Both the position numbers and the translations under genes were made by a program. A DNA stretch of 64,000 bases from Sycobia sp. Sy_11. Lineage: Eukaryota > Arthropoda > Insecta > Hymenoptera > Epichrysomallidae. This document shows positions 36,242 to 49,353 of the stretch, in pieces. The DNA lies in assembly GCA_018907035.1 (NCBI GenBank), contig JACCIC010000005.1, positions 1,787,001 to 1,851,000 on the forward strand. Direction: 5' to 3'. The notes under the pieces are model-generated. The model did no database searches. It worked only from the letters and a program-made list of their open reading frames with translations, and was not told the DNA's origin. The stretch's first letter is position 1. Every line of letters begins with the position of its first letter.

Positions 36242-36937
36242 TTTTTGTGCGTGTGTGCGAACCCGACGACACGGAGGCCGTCGTCGACGCGGAAGAACCG
36301 AGCCCTCGTCAGGTGATAAACTGCCGCTTTCATGCCATAAGCCACCGCTCGCGGTCGCTCTCCTTCCGCAGCCGTTTATTATTATTCCCTTTCTCCTCCG
36401 ACGACCCCCGCCCCCCCCCCACCCGCGCCATCTACCCCGCGCGGAGCGCCCTGACGACGGTGTGTGTGGTCAGTGCTCGGCCCCGGGTGGCGGGGAGGGG
36501 CTCTGGGCCGACAGCTTCTTTTTTCCCTTCCTTGCGCGCGCCCCCCCCTCCCCCTCACATCTGTGCTAATGTCGAGAGAATTTCCAGGGTTTTTGCGTCG
36601 GAGCGGCGCGGACTCTGGTTAGTTAACTCCGTAACGAGATTAACTTTACTTACGAATGCTCCATCCATCCAAGCGTGTTGACGAATGTCCGATTAAGTGG
36701 CTCGTTGCGCGTAGGCACGCGGCGAAATTGCTCGCTCCGTTTGCGAGTCGTTGCATCGCAAGGCAGAAGTGCGATTACCGCCGGAATTAGCTGAGAATCC
36801 GATGAAATCGAACAATAGGTTTTTATGCCGTCGTTAGTCCAAATCCTTTTCATGAAAAATTGAACTTTTGATGGACCTCGATGTAAATGAGTATTAGGAG
36901 CTTTCCTTTAATAAATGGAATTCAGATCTATATTTAA

Positions 36938-37220
36938 ATTAATAAATATTTTTATCGGTCTTACAGTCTTTTTAATATAATATATCAGCTAAACTATTGG
37001 CAGTCAGACTATCCTTGTTTATATTCACCCCCGTAGAATCTGAAATAAAATAAAAAAAATAAAAGCAATATTCTATGTTAGTAAAGGACAACCTGACTGC
37101 CCCCACCTCCTTAAATTTAGATTCTCCTTTGGTGTCCGACGTTTCGAACCGCTACGGTTCATCCTCAGGAATTCAACTGATAAAAATATTCATGAATTTA
37201 ATTCAGAACAGTCGACATAA
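36938..37220. repeat. Repeat R3, copy with intact stem II
   Basis: Same family as 22470-22815 without its AT-rich insert. On the minus strand of 37141-37168 the order is CTGAGGA, T, GAACC-GTAGC-GGTTC (perfect 5-bp stem), GAAAC. No coding sequence attached. Confidence 0.77.
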
Positions 37221-38618
37221 GAACAATTTTTAATTTCGTTCCATATTTTAATTTCGATCCATATTTCGTTAAGAATCGAGGCTAGAATTATAAGCGTGAT
37301 TACGATCCTAAATCGAAGTATTGCTTTACAACATATTAAGCTGGAATCGCGCCCTTTCTGAAAAATTTCAGTTTTAATCTTTTTTTTTTCACGTAAAATT
37401 GGCGTTTTCATCGTATTACTTTCAAACCTGAATCGTATTCTTACGGTAACAAATCGACTTGGCATGTCGTATCCGTTGAAAGTTCGAAATTTTACGCTTT
37501 AAAAATCTAATTCGCTTTCGTAGGTCTTACCAGGTTTAATTGAACGGAGAATGAGTTTCGCGAACATCGACGAAATTCGCCCGACCACCCAAATTTCGGC
37601 CGTCAAACCATCCCGCGATTCGCATCCTTCGCCTCGATTCGCCCAAAGTCTTCGATCGCATCCGAAGCCTTAAATCGAATCCCCCCCCCCGTCCCACGCC
37701 GGTTCGTCGCTATGCTGCCAACGAATTTCCCGCGAATTTTCCAACCCCCGGACAATTGTCTCACTGCTCGGGCGCGCAAGCGGAGCAACGACTTTTCGCT
37801 GTCGGGCGGGACAAAAAGCCATCCGGGGCGGGGAGCCCGGGGAAGGGAGGTGGGGGGGGGTGGCTTTTTGCGCGGGTCGCGCGAGCTCTTCGGCGAGGGG
37901 CAAAACGAGCGTCGGTACTCGGCTCGCTCGCTCGCTCGGGGCCGCTTTTCCCATCTAATAATAACTTCTTCATCGGGCGTTGCATATTCCAATTAGAAGC
38001 GCTGCTCATGCCGTGGATACATTCAATTAGCATAACTCACCGTGAGGTCTTTCGATGCTCCCCTCCCTGTCTCTCTCTCTCTCTCTCTATTTCTTTCTCT
38101 CCGAGGTATATAACGATGCAGCCGCAGGGTGGAGGATGAGCGAGGACGAAGTCAGCGCCCTCCCTTGCTAAAGCCAAAGTATATATATATGTACACGCGT
38201 GCGCGGCGCGCATACGATGATGAATGTCCAATTGATACGATCTCGCTCTCTTGAGCGCGACAACGTAAAAAAGTTAAAGGGTACGCCGTGGTCGTGGACG
38301 CGGGAACGTTTGTGTCCCCGTCTCCGTATGTGCGCGCTCGTTCGCTCGCTCGCTCGCTCGCTCGCCGTGCTTTTTTGCCAAAAATCCCATATAGCCCGGG
38401 AGGAGTGGGTGGAGCGGGAGTGCGGCTAGCGGGCGCGTAGTTATAGATACGCTCGACTTTTTGCCCCTCGTCCTCCCCCTACCCCCCCCCCCCCATCTCA
38501 TAACTGTCGGTTTTGTGCGCGCGCGAGAGATAGAGCGCGCGCACGGTTACGCTATGCGGACCGGCCGTAAATAATAGAGCTCATTTTATATACGATGTGC
38601 AATTATGCGGGATGAGGC

Positions 38619-38626
<8 letters not shown>

Positions 38627-38677
<51 letters not shown>

Positions 38678-38832
38678 CATATGCATAAGGAGGAGCGTGG
38701 AATTTTCTTTTTTCCTCTTATATATACCCGCTACGGGCTATATATAATATGAGACTCGAACGCGTTCAGCCTTAATATTTATTCCGTTTTTAAAAGATCT
38801 AGCAAAAAACCGAGAGTTTCTCTATGGTTTAC

Positions 38833-38882
<50 letters not shown>
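38627..38882. repeat. Two (AT)n arrays
   Basis: TA repeats at 38627-38673 and 38838-38882. Confidence 0.96.
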
Positions 38883-38883
<1 letters not shown>

Positions 38884-41352
38884 TATAACGTCAGAATTTA
38901 TGTTTTGAACGTCACCGACATTGAGAATACATTAAATCCATGGAAATCTGCCGGTAATATTTAATTCTTGGATTTATCGAAACAGGAAAAAAAATGCAAA
39001 TTTCATTTTTCAATCGATAGATCCAAGATAATGTTCATCATGTATAATTGTTTGGTCTCGTTTATCGGTTTATCGATATCTCATAAAATTGAAGAACGAA
39101 ATTATTAACGACTTTGAGTCTTGAATAAACTTCAATATTATTAAAAATCAGTGAAATTTAATTGTTTGCACGTTGACGTGTATATTTGTTTCATGATCAA
39201 TACGCACCTCCATATTTTTCAAACATTGAATACTGTCATTTTATTTGTCAATAAAAAATAAACGTTTAATATGTCGTTTGAGATTTAATCCAGGTACGAA
39301 AAATATTTCTGTATTCCTTAACTGTAATAACGAACGTGCATCGGTTTGCATCAACGGTATCTATATTCGAAATCCATTCGAAGAATCTCTAAATTATTTT
39401 GTGTGTGTGTGTTGTGTGTTATGTGTGTCTAATATAAGAATAGATGAACCGATAAGTAAATTACAGTAATGGCTGAGATGATTTACAAGCCATTTTATAG
39501 ACGCTTTTCCCATAGCTGAAAAACTCGTACAATTTATGTTTCGCCTACTTTTACAATGGATATTACCGGTCTTTATGATTTCTTCTATTTTGTTGTTACT
39601 CGCTTTATTAAATCAGCAGGTTAATTATGGCTGAAATTTCAATGCGAGTTAACGGATTAAATCGATTAAAGTTGTTTTAACGTTTTTCATCGTCTTATTT
39701 CAATGATTTCGTTGTGAAAATCAAGCGTTTAGCTGCCAGCAGCGCGTTCTTATTAGCGTGTTATAGCAGTAAACTGCCCGGGGATAAAGAGGAGTGCGAT
39801 TATAAGATAAAAATAATCGTTGCATCAATATGGCGATCGAGCGTTTTGTGCAAATATAGTTCTGTTGGGCGTAACTATCATATGTTGATAAACAATTGTA
39901 CCAATGACATTGTAAATAGAAGAATTGCTATTTATAACTGTACTTCTAGAGGTATATGATGCCGATTACAGTTGTTCATGAAATAGCATTGTAGGTTAAT
40001 TTTTTTAACCAACTCGAGTTTACAAATCTATTAAGTTTCATGTTTATTTATCAGTTTTCCATATTTTACTGGTAACCACAACGAATTAATTGGTAAATCC
40101 ATGCTGTTTTTTCTTTTTTAGACGCATAGAACCGACTAGACAGCCTTTTGATCATTTTCATCTATATAATGTATAAAACCAATTCGATATTCTTGAATAC
40201 GAATCCTTAATTGGAATTATAATCTGCATCATTTCGGTCAACCGATGGCGATCGTCGATGTAAAATCTGACGCCAAGTAATTTTAATGTAAAAAACCGAT
40301 CGCGTGCCTTGTATGATCCGACGGAGTGAATGTTAGAGGAAAACCACACAGCGAATCGTCCCGTATGGGAAAATTCGTGACTGTTTTTCTTTTCTCGTAC
40401 CTGTACACCTATTGTACCTACGACTTGCGCGACTCCACGTATTTCGCTCCCCCCGGCGCGACGAACGGAGCGCAAGACGCACGACCGCGCGCGAATCGGG
40501 ACAAGCCCGCGAGGAGCGGCGGGGAGGGCATCGAGCGCAGGCGAAATACGATAAAAGCTCTCGGGGGCTCTCACTTCCCACGCGAGCGAGCCCGCGAGCC
40601 CTGTACTAGGAGCGGTGGAGGAGAAGGAGGAGACGGAGGAGGAGGAGGCCCATAGCGCCGATAAAAAGGGCCGCCGAGCGCGGGACGTGCAATGGTGGTA
40701 GAGGGCGGGTGGGGGGAGGGGGGTATATACCATTGCGCAATAATCGTCGCGGAAACGGCGCGTAACGCAATTATAAATTCTAAATCCGGTAAGGGCCCCT
40801 CTGAGATCTGTACATATACATAATTAGCGGAATACGGGCCGCGTAATCGCCGACTCCGCGGGTCCGCTAATTATCTCGTACGCGGGCATAAAGCGGGCGT
40901 CCGCGTCGTCGCGCGCGGGCGGGAAGAGGACGGGCGTATGCGCGGAGGTGGGTTGGGGGGGAGAAGTACCGCGGTACGCACCACCTCCCCCCCCTCTCTC
41001 TCTCTCTCACTCCTTCCACCATTCCCGAACCCCTAAAAAACGCGCGACATCTGCGTACCCATTTACCCTAAGCACAGCGCCGCCGGCTCTTCCGCGCCAC
41101 CCCCCTCCTCCCCCTCTCCGCTCCGCGCTTTGGCACGTCCACCGCTCGGAGTAAGTCCTCCTGGACTTCGTTACATAATCGCGTCTGACTGCTGCACTAT
41201 ATAGCGGGCGAGACGAGATGGCTTCGAGTCCCGGTTCCTATATATATATATATGTGTGTGTGTATGTATATATGCATATATAACTATATATGCAAGGCCG
41301 TAAAACTTGGCTATATGCTCGACATGATTGACCAAAGGAGCCTGGCGGCTAA

Positions 41353-41357
<5 letters not shown>

Positions 41358-41405
<48 letters not shown>
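41358..41405. repeat. (AT)n microsatellite
   Basis: About 48 bp TA repeat. Confidence 0.97.
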
Positions 41406-41417
<12 letters not shown>

Positions 41418-41665
41418 ATATGAACGGCGGCACCCGGCAACCGGTCACACATGCGAGTTCGCTGTATGAGGCGCACGGGGCGTCGCGGTCTGTTCGAGAT
41501 CTATTATATCGTACGTATGCACTGATGTTAGGAGGTCTCAGGGGACCAACAATTGATCGATCGTAATCGATGAATTTTGCAGGCAGATGTGCTACGAGAT
41601 AAAAATTGCACGGCAAACAATGGAGCAATGGAGTTGTCGGTTCAATTATAAAAACATATATACAT

Positions 41666-41668
<3 letters not shown>

Positions 41669-41715
<47 letters not shown>
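41669..41715. repeat. (AT)n at 5' side of the LINE
   Basis: TA repeat that ends exactly where the retrotransposon sequence begins. Confidence 0.97.
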
Positions 41716-41718
<3 letters not shown>

Positions 41719-44055
41719 ATTTCATAAATTCACTAAATAACTATTTAAAATTAAATATACAAATAAAGAACCACCTTTTAATAGGAGACTTCAATATAGA
41801 TTTATCAAACAACGTCAAAGAAACAAATATATATTTAAATAACTTCCTTGAATTAGATTTTCTACCGCTAGTCACTGGAATTACTAGACCTAGTAATAAT
41901 ATATCCAATCATGGTTCTTGTATAGACAATATATTTCAAAAAAGCAACAATGCCATTACTAAAGCTTATAAACTTATATCTTGCTTGAATGGCCATTATC
42001 TACTGGTTGATTCTTTAACAATAAGGAATCAAGAGAAAAATTATAAAAGAAATAGATAAATTGAATTAAGAAATAGATAAATAACAAAATTAAATCAGAA
42101 TTTTAAAAAGTGAATTGGGATTAAATAAGCAACCTCACTGATTCAGAGTATGCTTTGAATTTACTTATCTCAATTATAAAAAATATTACAGAAAAAAGTA
42201 GAAGGGTTAAAAATAATAATAAAAGTGTACCTAGAAATGAGTGGATAACAAAAACAATTATAAGATCATACATAACGAAGGATCATTTACATAAGAAATG
42301 TCAAAGAAATCCAAACGATGTAAATCTTAGATTAAAATATAAAAATTATGTAAAAACGTTAAATAATATAATTAAAAATGCTAAAAATAATTATGACATT
42401 AACAGGATACAAAAAATTCATAAAGATAGAAAAAAAATATGGGATCTTGTTAAAACAAAACTTAATAGGTCCAACGTTAAAATAATAACCAGTACATATA
42501 TGATCATTGAAAATGAAAAAAAACATTTACAACCCAAATGACATAGCTAATGTTTTCAACAAAGTTTTTGGTACTATAGGTTCGCAACTAACCAATAAAA
42601 TTAAGAAAACAAAAAATTTGTATTTAAAATCATGACTGTAAAATTATTTCTAATAACCAATTTGCTTTCGTAAAAAATAAAGGCACAAAAGACGTGCTTA
42701 CATTTATCTCTAATATCATATACAATAATTTAAATAACGAGACACCCACTATAGCAACTATAGAAGAAGAATAGAAAAATAAAAAATATGGAATAAGAGG
42801 AATAGCACTAAAATTAATAAAAGAATATCTCACAGAACGAAAACAAATAGTTAAATTTGCAAATAATAAAAGTTCGTCTTACATTGACAAACGGTGTTCC
42901 TCAAGAAACTATTCTTGGACCATTATTATTTATTATTTATATTAATGATTTATTATGTCTTGTCTCCAAAAATTGTATAAAATCATATGCAGATGATACT
43001 GTGATTGTGAGTAATGAAGATAGTTGGTATAAAATTCAACTCGTAATGAATAACTACCAAAAAATAGTAAATAATTGGATGGAAGAGAATGAATTATCTT
43101 TAAATACACCAAAAAACGTTTATATGACGTTTGGAATTTATAAAAATAGTTATCCATCCAATTCACAAATATCAATAAATGATACTGATATTAAAAAAGT
43201 TTCTAGCACTAAATATTTAGGAGTAATATTTGATACAAATCTGAAATGGGAGAATCATATAACTTACGTAGTTAACAAAACAAAATATTTACTATTTATA
43301 TTTTATAAGTTGTCTAAAATCATGACAAAACAATGTCAAATGTCCATTTATTATGGCCTATTTCATAGTATAGCAACTTATGGAATTATAAGTTGGGGTG
43401 GTGCTTATAATAATGTATCAAATAAAATAATATCATTACAAAAAATAATCTTGAAAATAATTATAAAAAACGATAAAACAATAAAAAAACCATTAATGAT
43501 AAATGAAATTTTTGAATTGAAAAGTTTATTACAGTTTTATAACGATTTAAGCAATAGTAATCAACAATCAAATAGTGTTACTCGAAATAAAAATTTAAAC
43601 TTGCCAAAAATTAAAAAAAAATGTGATAATTAAGAACAGTGAATTTATTGCTTATAGTTTATTGCTAATAGAATACAAAATCTTGAATAATAGTAAAGAG
43701 AAAATAAAAAAAATTCTATCCAAATGGATTAAAAATAAAAATTAACTAACATAATTTTTTTATTAAATTACAACCAATATGATATACATTATTTAGAATA
43801 AAATTTTATATGTTATTATATATTATATTATCTATATCTATATTGAACTGAATTTTTTTGGCTCAAGAATTATATTTAATTTGATTTAATTTAATTTAAT
43901 TTAATTTAATTTAATTTAATTAGTATTAAGTGATGCCGGACCTATACACAGACAACTCCAATTGCTCTATAGAATGTTAGTATATCTGATTATGTTATTT
44001 ATAAAATTATTATATACTAATATGTAATGTACTCTGGTAAATGAATAAATAAATA

Positions 44056-44059
<4 letters not shown>
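41716..44059 (+). mobile_element. Dead non-LTR retrotransposon (LINE), 5'-truncated
   Basis: From 41716 an open frame without ATG encodes the C-terminal half of an apurinic-type endonuclease (HLLIGDFNIDL, then SNHGSCIDNIF), stopping at 42057. A linker region is open at 42155-42541. Reverse transcriptase pieces follow: NNQFAFVKNKGTKD near 42655-42700, IALKLIKEYLTERKQIV near 42800-42850, then 42857-43633 with a degraded GVPQ..ILGPLLF, the catalytic YADDT, and KYLGVIFD..LKW. The stretch that should hold the first catalytic aspartate (motif A) is missing, and several stops and frameshifts occur. The 3' part has TTTAA repeats and a (TAAA)n tail. The motifs fit the jockey/CR1-type broad group; the exact clade is not resolved. 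Very AT-rich. Confidence 0.9.
43873..43921. repeat. (TTTAA)n array in LINE 3' region
   Basis: About nine TTTAA units. Confidence 0.95.
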
Positions 44060-44100
<41 letters not shown>

Positions 44101-44110
44101 TAGATAGATC
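44060..44110. repeat. (AT)n and GATA units at 3' side of the LINE
   Basis: Begins directly after the (TAAA)n tail; TA repeat to 44098, then a few GATA units. Confidence 0.96.
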
Positions 44111-44394
44111 GATAGATACGATATGGAAAAATTCAATCAGCAGGCAAGACAACAAAATCAATCTGCTCTCGTTGCTCGGTAAGAACATATACTTTTATAT
44201 AAACTAATATGGATATTTGATCGTAATTAATTAAGGTTTTGCGTTTCAGACGCTGCCGATCGCAAATCTAAAATCCGAAGATGAAACATGTTATAGCGTA
44301 TAAGATTGATTGATCAGGTTTTATGTATACGAAAATAATCATTTGTAATATGATCAATACAAAGTCTACATAAAACTGACATTAGAAATTTTTT

Positions 44395-44600
44395 TTTCAA
44401 CTGACAGTCTTTAGAAAATAATATAATTATAATGATATAATGAAAGTTGAACACTGTCTTAATTATAATCATCCCCGCAGCTTCTGAAATACAAAAACAC
44501 TAATAAGAATATCATAAAAATCAAAATGATAAATATCCTATTGTAAGCAAAAACCGAACTTATCCCACCACCAAATTTACCGAATCATCGTATCTACATT
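44395..44600. repeat. Repeat R3, highly diverged copy
   Basis: Retains CAGTCTTTA, CATCCCCGCAGCTTCTGAAA and the CTATTGTAAGCAAA...CCACCACCAAATTTA order of R3, but the hammerhead-like part is no longer recognisable. Confidence 0.5.
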
Positions 44601-45690
44601 CCTTCGTTCGAAATTTATTTTAATAAATAGGGATATAAGTGTTATCTAATTTACTCGGCTCTCAAAATGAATTTTCTATCTTTGCGATTTCATAAAACAT
44701 AAATACTCCCAATATTTTCCCCCTTATATCTGTTTTTAACACCCTCTTTCAAAACTATGTACATTTTCCAAAATGAAAGAATACAGCAGAGCTGAGCAAT
44801 GCTCTTTTCGATCTTACATATCATTTGGACTTCTAACAATTTGGCCAATATAGCATTTATGAGAATTCTCACAAGTGATTTCGTTAGCTAATGCGGCTTT
44901 TCAATATTTGTCATCTGTATCCTTAACTCATTAAATATTTATCTGCAGCGGTTGAGAAAATTGCGTCAGAAAATTCGTGATCTTCGAATGCCCTAGAGGA
45001 TACCGATTGCCGATAGTTATATAGAAATCAGATAAATCAGCGTACAAATTGAAAATAGAAGGCGACCAAAGCGACAGCCTCCTGGTTGCTCCTGACCGAA
45101 TGAGAACCGTAACTGATCAAACATCCGATACTCTTAAGTGACGAAAAATGATGGGATCGAATTTTGGAAAAATAATACATAGCTGTATCGAGTCTATAAC
45201 GACGTCGATCCGAACAAGCAGAGTCGACTCGACCGAGACTCGGTCAGATTGTGCCTTTTATTGAAGGAAAATTGTAAGCAAGAAAAGTAAGTAAAGCAAT
45301 TTCTAGGAAAATTGCAGGAAAATCGAAGGAATTTTTTCTGTAAAAATAATTCGAGTCTCCAATGAGGACGTCAAAAGAGAACTTTTTAAGTAGTAATAAA
45401 ACGTATAATCAATGCCCGTCTTATTAAAAATCTTCCAATATAATTTTTCTCCATTATCTTCGAAGACACGCGATTATCGGATCTTTACTTCATTGTTAAC
45501 TATTCTTTATATAACAAATTAATAATACCCAAATTAATACTAATTATTTTTATTATATAATTATATTGAAAAATTTACTTTGTAAATTATGATGCATGGC
45601 CAATTACTTTAAATTGCGTATTAAATTTAATTAAATACTCGGAGTTTGAAGGACGTAATTATTTTATGTGCAAAAACATTTCAGATAATC

Positions 45691-45698
<8 letters not shown>

Positions 45699-45742
<44 letters not shown>
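45699..45742. repeat. (AT)n microsatellite
   Basis: About 44 bp TA repeat. Confidence 0.97.
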
Positions 45743-45744
<2 letters not shown>

Positions 45745-46201
45745 ATAGCCTGAATTCGGCCGCAGCTCGAAAATCCTAACAGAAGAAAAAGTTGCCACGA
45801 TGGAATATCAAATTACAGGAGCAAGCTGCGCTTCATTCTAACGTCCTACGGGCCGCGGCTCTCTAAAATCCGCCGCATATAAAAGTTTTATACGCGCGCG
45901 CGCGCGCTCGGCGGCTCCCCCCCCCTCCCCTCCCACTTCCGCAGAAATGCATCGGCGCGATAATTAAAATTCGAGCATTCGCTCGCCCCGGTTGGCCCGC
46001 GCGCCAGCACCGACCGGCCGGGGACTCCCGCTTGCTCTTCTCCTCTCGTCGTAGTCGCACGCGAGGGAGCGCGCGCGCCGACCGCCGGGGACTCCGTTAT
46101 TATCTAAAATTTTGCCCGCAGCTGCATAGTGCGCGCGCGGCGCGAGACTTGGTCCACCCCCTCCCCGATTAAAATTAGAGGGTTCCCCGTATTCTGCGCG
46201 G

Positions 46202-46268
<67 letters not shown>

Positions 46269-46297
46269 CGCGCGCGCGCGTGTGTATGTGTGTGTAT
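46202..46297. repeat. Compound (TA)n-(TG)n-(CG)n microsatellite
   Basis: TA repeat to 46224, TG repeat to about 46266, a short alternating GC run, then TG again: nearly 100 bp of alternating purine-pyrimidine. Confidence 0.96.
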
Positions 46298-46443
46298 AAT
46301 GGAGGAAAAATTTGCAGAGTCTTAATAATGAATTTTGGATAGTGAGCGAGAGACAGAGAGGTTTCGCATAGTGTATCTCTTTTAATGAGATCGTTATCCG
46401 ATGACCGCGCTTGCGAGCAAAAGGGGCCGGGGCTAGTTCAAAA

Positions 46444-46483
<40 letters not shown>

Positions 46484-47229
46484 CACAAAATGATATTCCG
46501 TGAAATTTTTTTGGATGAATTATTTTTACTGATCTAAAATCTTTTATACCGTAAAGTAAAGTATATTTGCTCACCAGTACAAAACTGTATAAATTGAATC
46601 CATGAAATGAATCATATGTGGTATGTAATGAAAATGTTTGAAGTTGAATTAATGAATAAATGAGATTTTTTTATATAATGAGATAATTATCTAACCGATA
46701 ACTCATTATAAAGAAAACTGTTTGTATGAAAAATACGATAGCGGCTGCGAGTTCATCAATATGTCATGAATTTAAAGTCGAATTTAATCTCATACGACAC
46801 TGTAATATTTGTTACGCTTTTATTTTATGACAATGAAATAAACTCATACAATTGGTGAATTTAGGAACTCTTTACACTCAAGCGTACCATTGGTTATATT
46901 AAAAATCGAGTTCGATCACAAATTAATTTTTGAACTTACTTAAATGTTGGACCCTGGGTATTGATCATTAACTTAACTCATTCATTGTCATATAATAAAA
47001 AACTACAATTTGTCAAAAATATTTGATATTGTTCCAGATAAATTGCGAGATTAATGTATTTCTTCAAAAATCTTTTTATAAATAAATAATCAAATTATTT
47101 ATAAAAAAACATTAATAAAATACCAATATTAGCCAAGAATCCTTCAATAACAAGGCATGAAAAGTGAAAACAAATTTTACTCGAAATTGCCTTGTTTCAT
47201 TGTTCGATTGTAATTTTCATGATCATATT

Positions 47230-47231
<2 letters not shown>

Positions 47232-47274
<43 letters not shown>
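47232..47274. repeat. (AT)n microsatellite
   Basis: About 43 bp TA repeat. Confidence 0.97.
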
Positions 47275-47279
<5 letters not shown>

Positions 47280-49080
47280 ACAAATATTTATATATATCAT
47301 TACAATTAATTAAGTTTAAATAGTTATCTACGCACGTGTGTTTCTTTGTGCGACTATATCAGTAATCTAGTGATTAGCTGAACATTGTCGTACTCTTATA
47401 AAATTTAACCAGTTTATCAGTTACAAAAAAGCTTCACCTAAGGTAATTATATGCAGAAAAGAGCTTGATAAAGTTCTTCTACGTTTTACAATAAAGTGTC
47501 TCTCTCGTATCTGTCCTCTCCCCTTAGAAAACCTATTCATTTTTTCATCATTCGTCTCTTCCTTGTACATATTTATTTGTTTTTGTAAAAATGCAACGAA
47601 ATTGTATCAAAATTTTTATCGTCCAATCCAGATCCAAGCGAATAAAAACAAAAATTCCCCTAGCCTACGTTAAAATTGTAAATTATACACGAGCCGCATA
47701 TGTATGCCACGAGCACGGTTATCGCGCAATAAGGATGTATCATTTTATGATATGTACACGTCGCAGGGTAGCAGCTCGGTCTGGTAGCCATTAAAAATAA
47801 AAATCGACTCACGACTCCCTCGGAACACGGAACCGAAACAAACGGTAAAAATTTGTCTTTTGGTTTATGGCTTTGTGACGGCTATTCATGCGAAGACGCT
47901 GACAGGTGTAACAAAGTAAAAATTCACGGTCCTAGTACAAAGACGATTTCTCTTAATAACACTTTTTAAATATTTCTTAGGGCAAAGTATCCATGAGAGA
48001 GGGAGCTGTATTAAAATACAAAAAAAAATCGAGGCCACTATTTACATGTGTGCCAAGGGAAAATTCGACTCGACGGTGACGCCGTTGTACTATTGACTGT
48101 CAAGAGCTCCTAGACACCCCCTTAAGCATGTATCATAGTTTAAGAAGGAGACAGTACGTGTGAAAAATACGAAAAATAGATAGCAAAATTTTGGCAAAAT
48201 AACTGTTTTCCTTTAATTTTCCTATAAGCAATAAATACTTTCTTCCATGACTAGCTGAAGTCATTGAAAAAGTCTGAACGTCATTTTACACGACACTCTC
48301 TCGTGAAGGAATGAACGTGTTAATGCAGCTAATAAATGTTTCTAGAACCTTGCCTAAAGTCAAAAGGATCAAAAATATTTCACGGAATCAATCATACGTG
48401 TTCGCTTGAGGAAACATTGATTTTTCCATCCCTTTATTTACAGGTTGATTTTTCAATCTTTCTAAGGCACCATTGATGAGTAAAACTGACGCGTTACAAA
48501 GCTTCTACTATTCGATTTGCTCTGCCGGCAAAGAAAGCATACACACGTACTTCATGGGCATACAAATTACAAAAATAATTTTACCTTATGAAATGAGGCT
48601 TATAAGTGTCTCACTCTGTTAGTTCCGGGTTTACGGTCAAACGAACCCGAGTATTGAGCAATTAATTGACATCTCGTGAACACAACAACTATATTCGCTC
48701 TCGAAGAGCGTCTCCTTTATAGACATATGTGTGCGCGCGCGTGTGTGTGTCTTCCAACGCCTTGCCGCCCGTTATTCATTTTAAATTGTTGTTTTATATT
48801 TATGGAATCAGCGTACTCGCGAGTTTCTGGCACTCTTTACACGATCATACTTCATGCCATTTTATTATTTCATTGTTTTTTTCTCGTGAATTTCACTAGT
48901 TCATTTTTATTTCTGCTTGTTTTTATTTAGGCGCAGTATTATTTTGTTCAAGATCCCTCTTAATCACGCGCGTTTATTTTATTTATATAGGCTCCAATTG
49001 TATTTTGTTGGGCTGCTCTAAACCTCGACTGCTTAGAATTAATAAATTTTATTCTTATTCTTATTTTTATTCCGTCTCTG

Positions 49081-49119
<39 letters not shown>

Positions 49120-49318
49120 CTCTCTCATGTCGTCCCAGTTTCGTCCCTCGGCCTAGAGACGAGGGATCGCTCGCGGCGCATCTGCTCGGCGTATATATTT
49201 GTAATTAGCGCAGCCGCGGGCTTTTCGGCATAGTTACAGATTATATGGGACGTTCTGTATCCGTTTTCCGCGCGACTGAAAACGGGAACGGGGGTTCGGG
49301 CGCGCGTGCTACTGGCGC

Positions 49319-49353
<35 letters not shown>

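Larger units (their letters stand above)
31609..36937. other. Gene-free DNA dense in (AT)n
   Basis: (AT)n at 32083-32138, 33180-33233, 34963-35010, 35519-35552, 35577-35614 and 35733-35796; (GA)n 32169-32207; (CT)n 33011-33042; (CA)n 33517-33541; AT plus GATA 36144-36241; C runs near 32737, 35273 and 36412. A GC-richer piece at 35070-35490 is open on both strands but unrecognised. Confidence 0.55.
37221..41668. other. Gene-free DNA, alternating GC-rich and AT-rich
   Basis: C/G runs near 37681, 37850 and 38482; GCTC tetranucleotide repeats near 37920 and 38339; (AT)n 38627-38673, 38838-38882 and 41358-41405; GGA-rich purine stretch near 40610-40650. Open frames in GC-rich parts run on both strands and match nothing known to me. 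Confidence 0.55.

Noticed and set aside
39714..39959. 81-codon frame with a signal-peptide-like start
   Set aside because: AT-rich DNA, no splice context, no recognised family; length is within chance.
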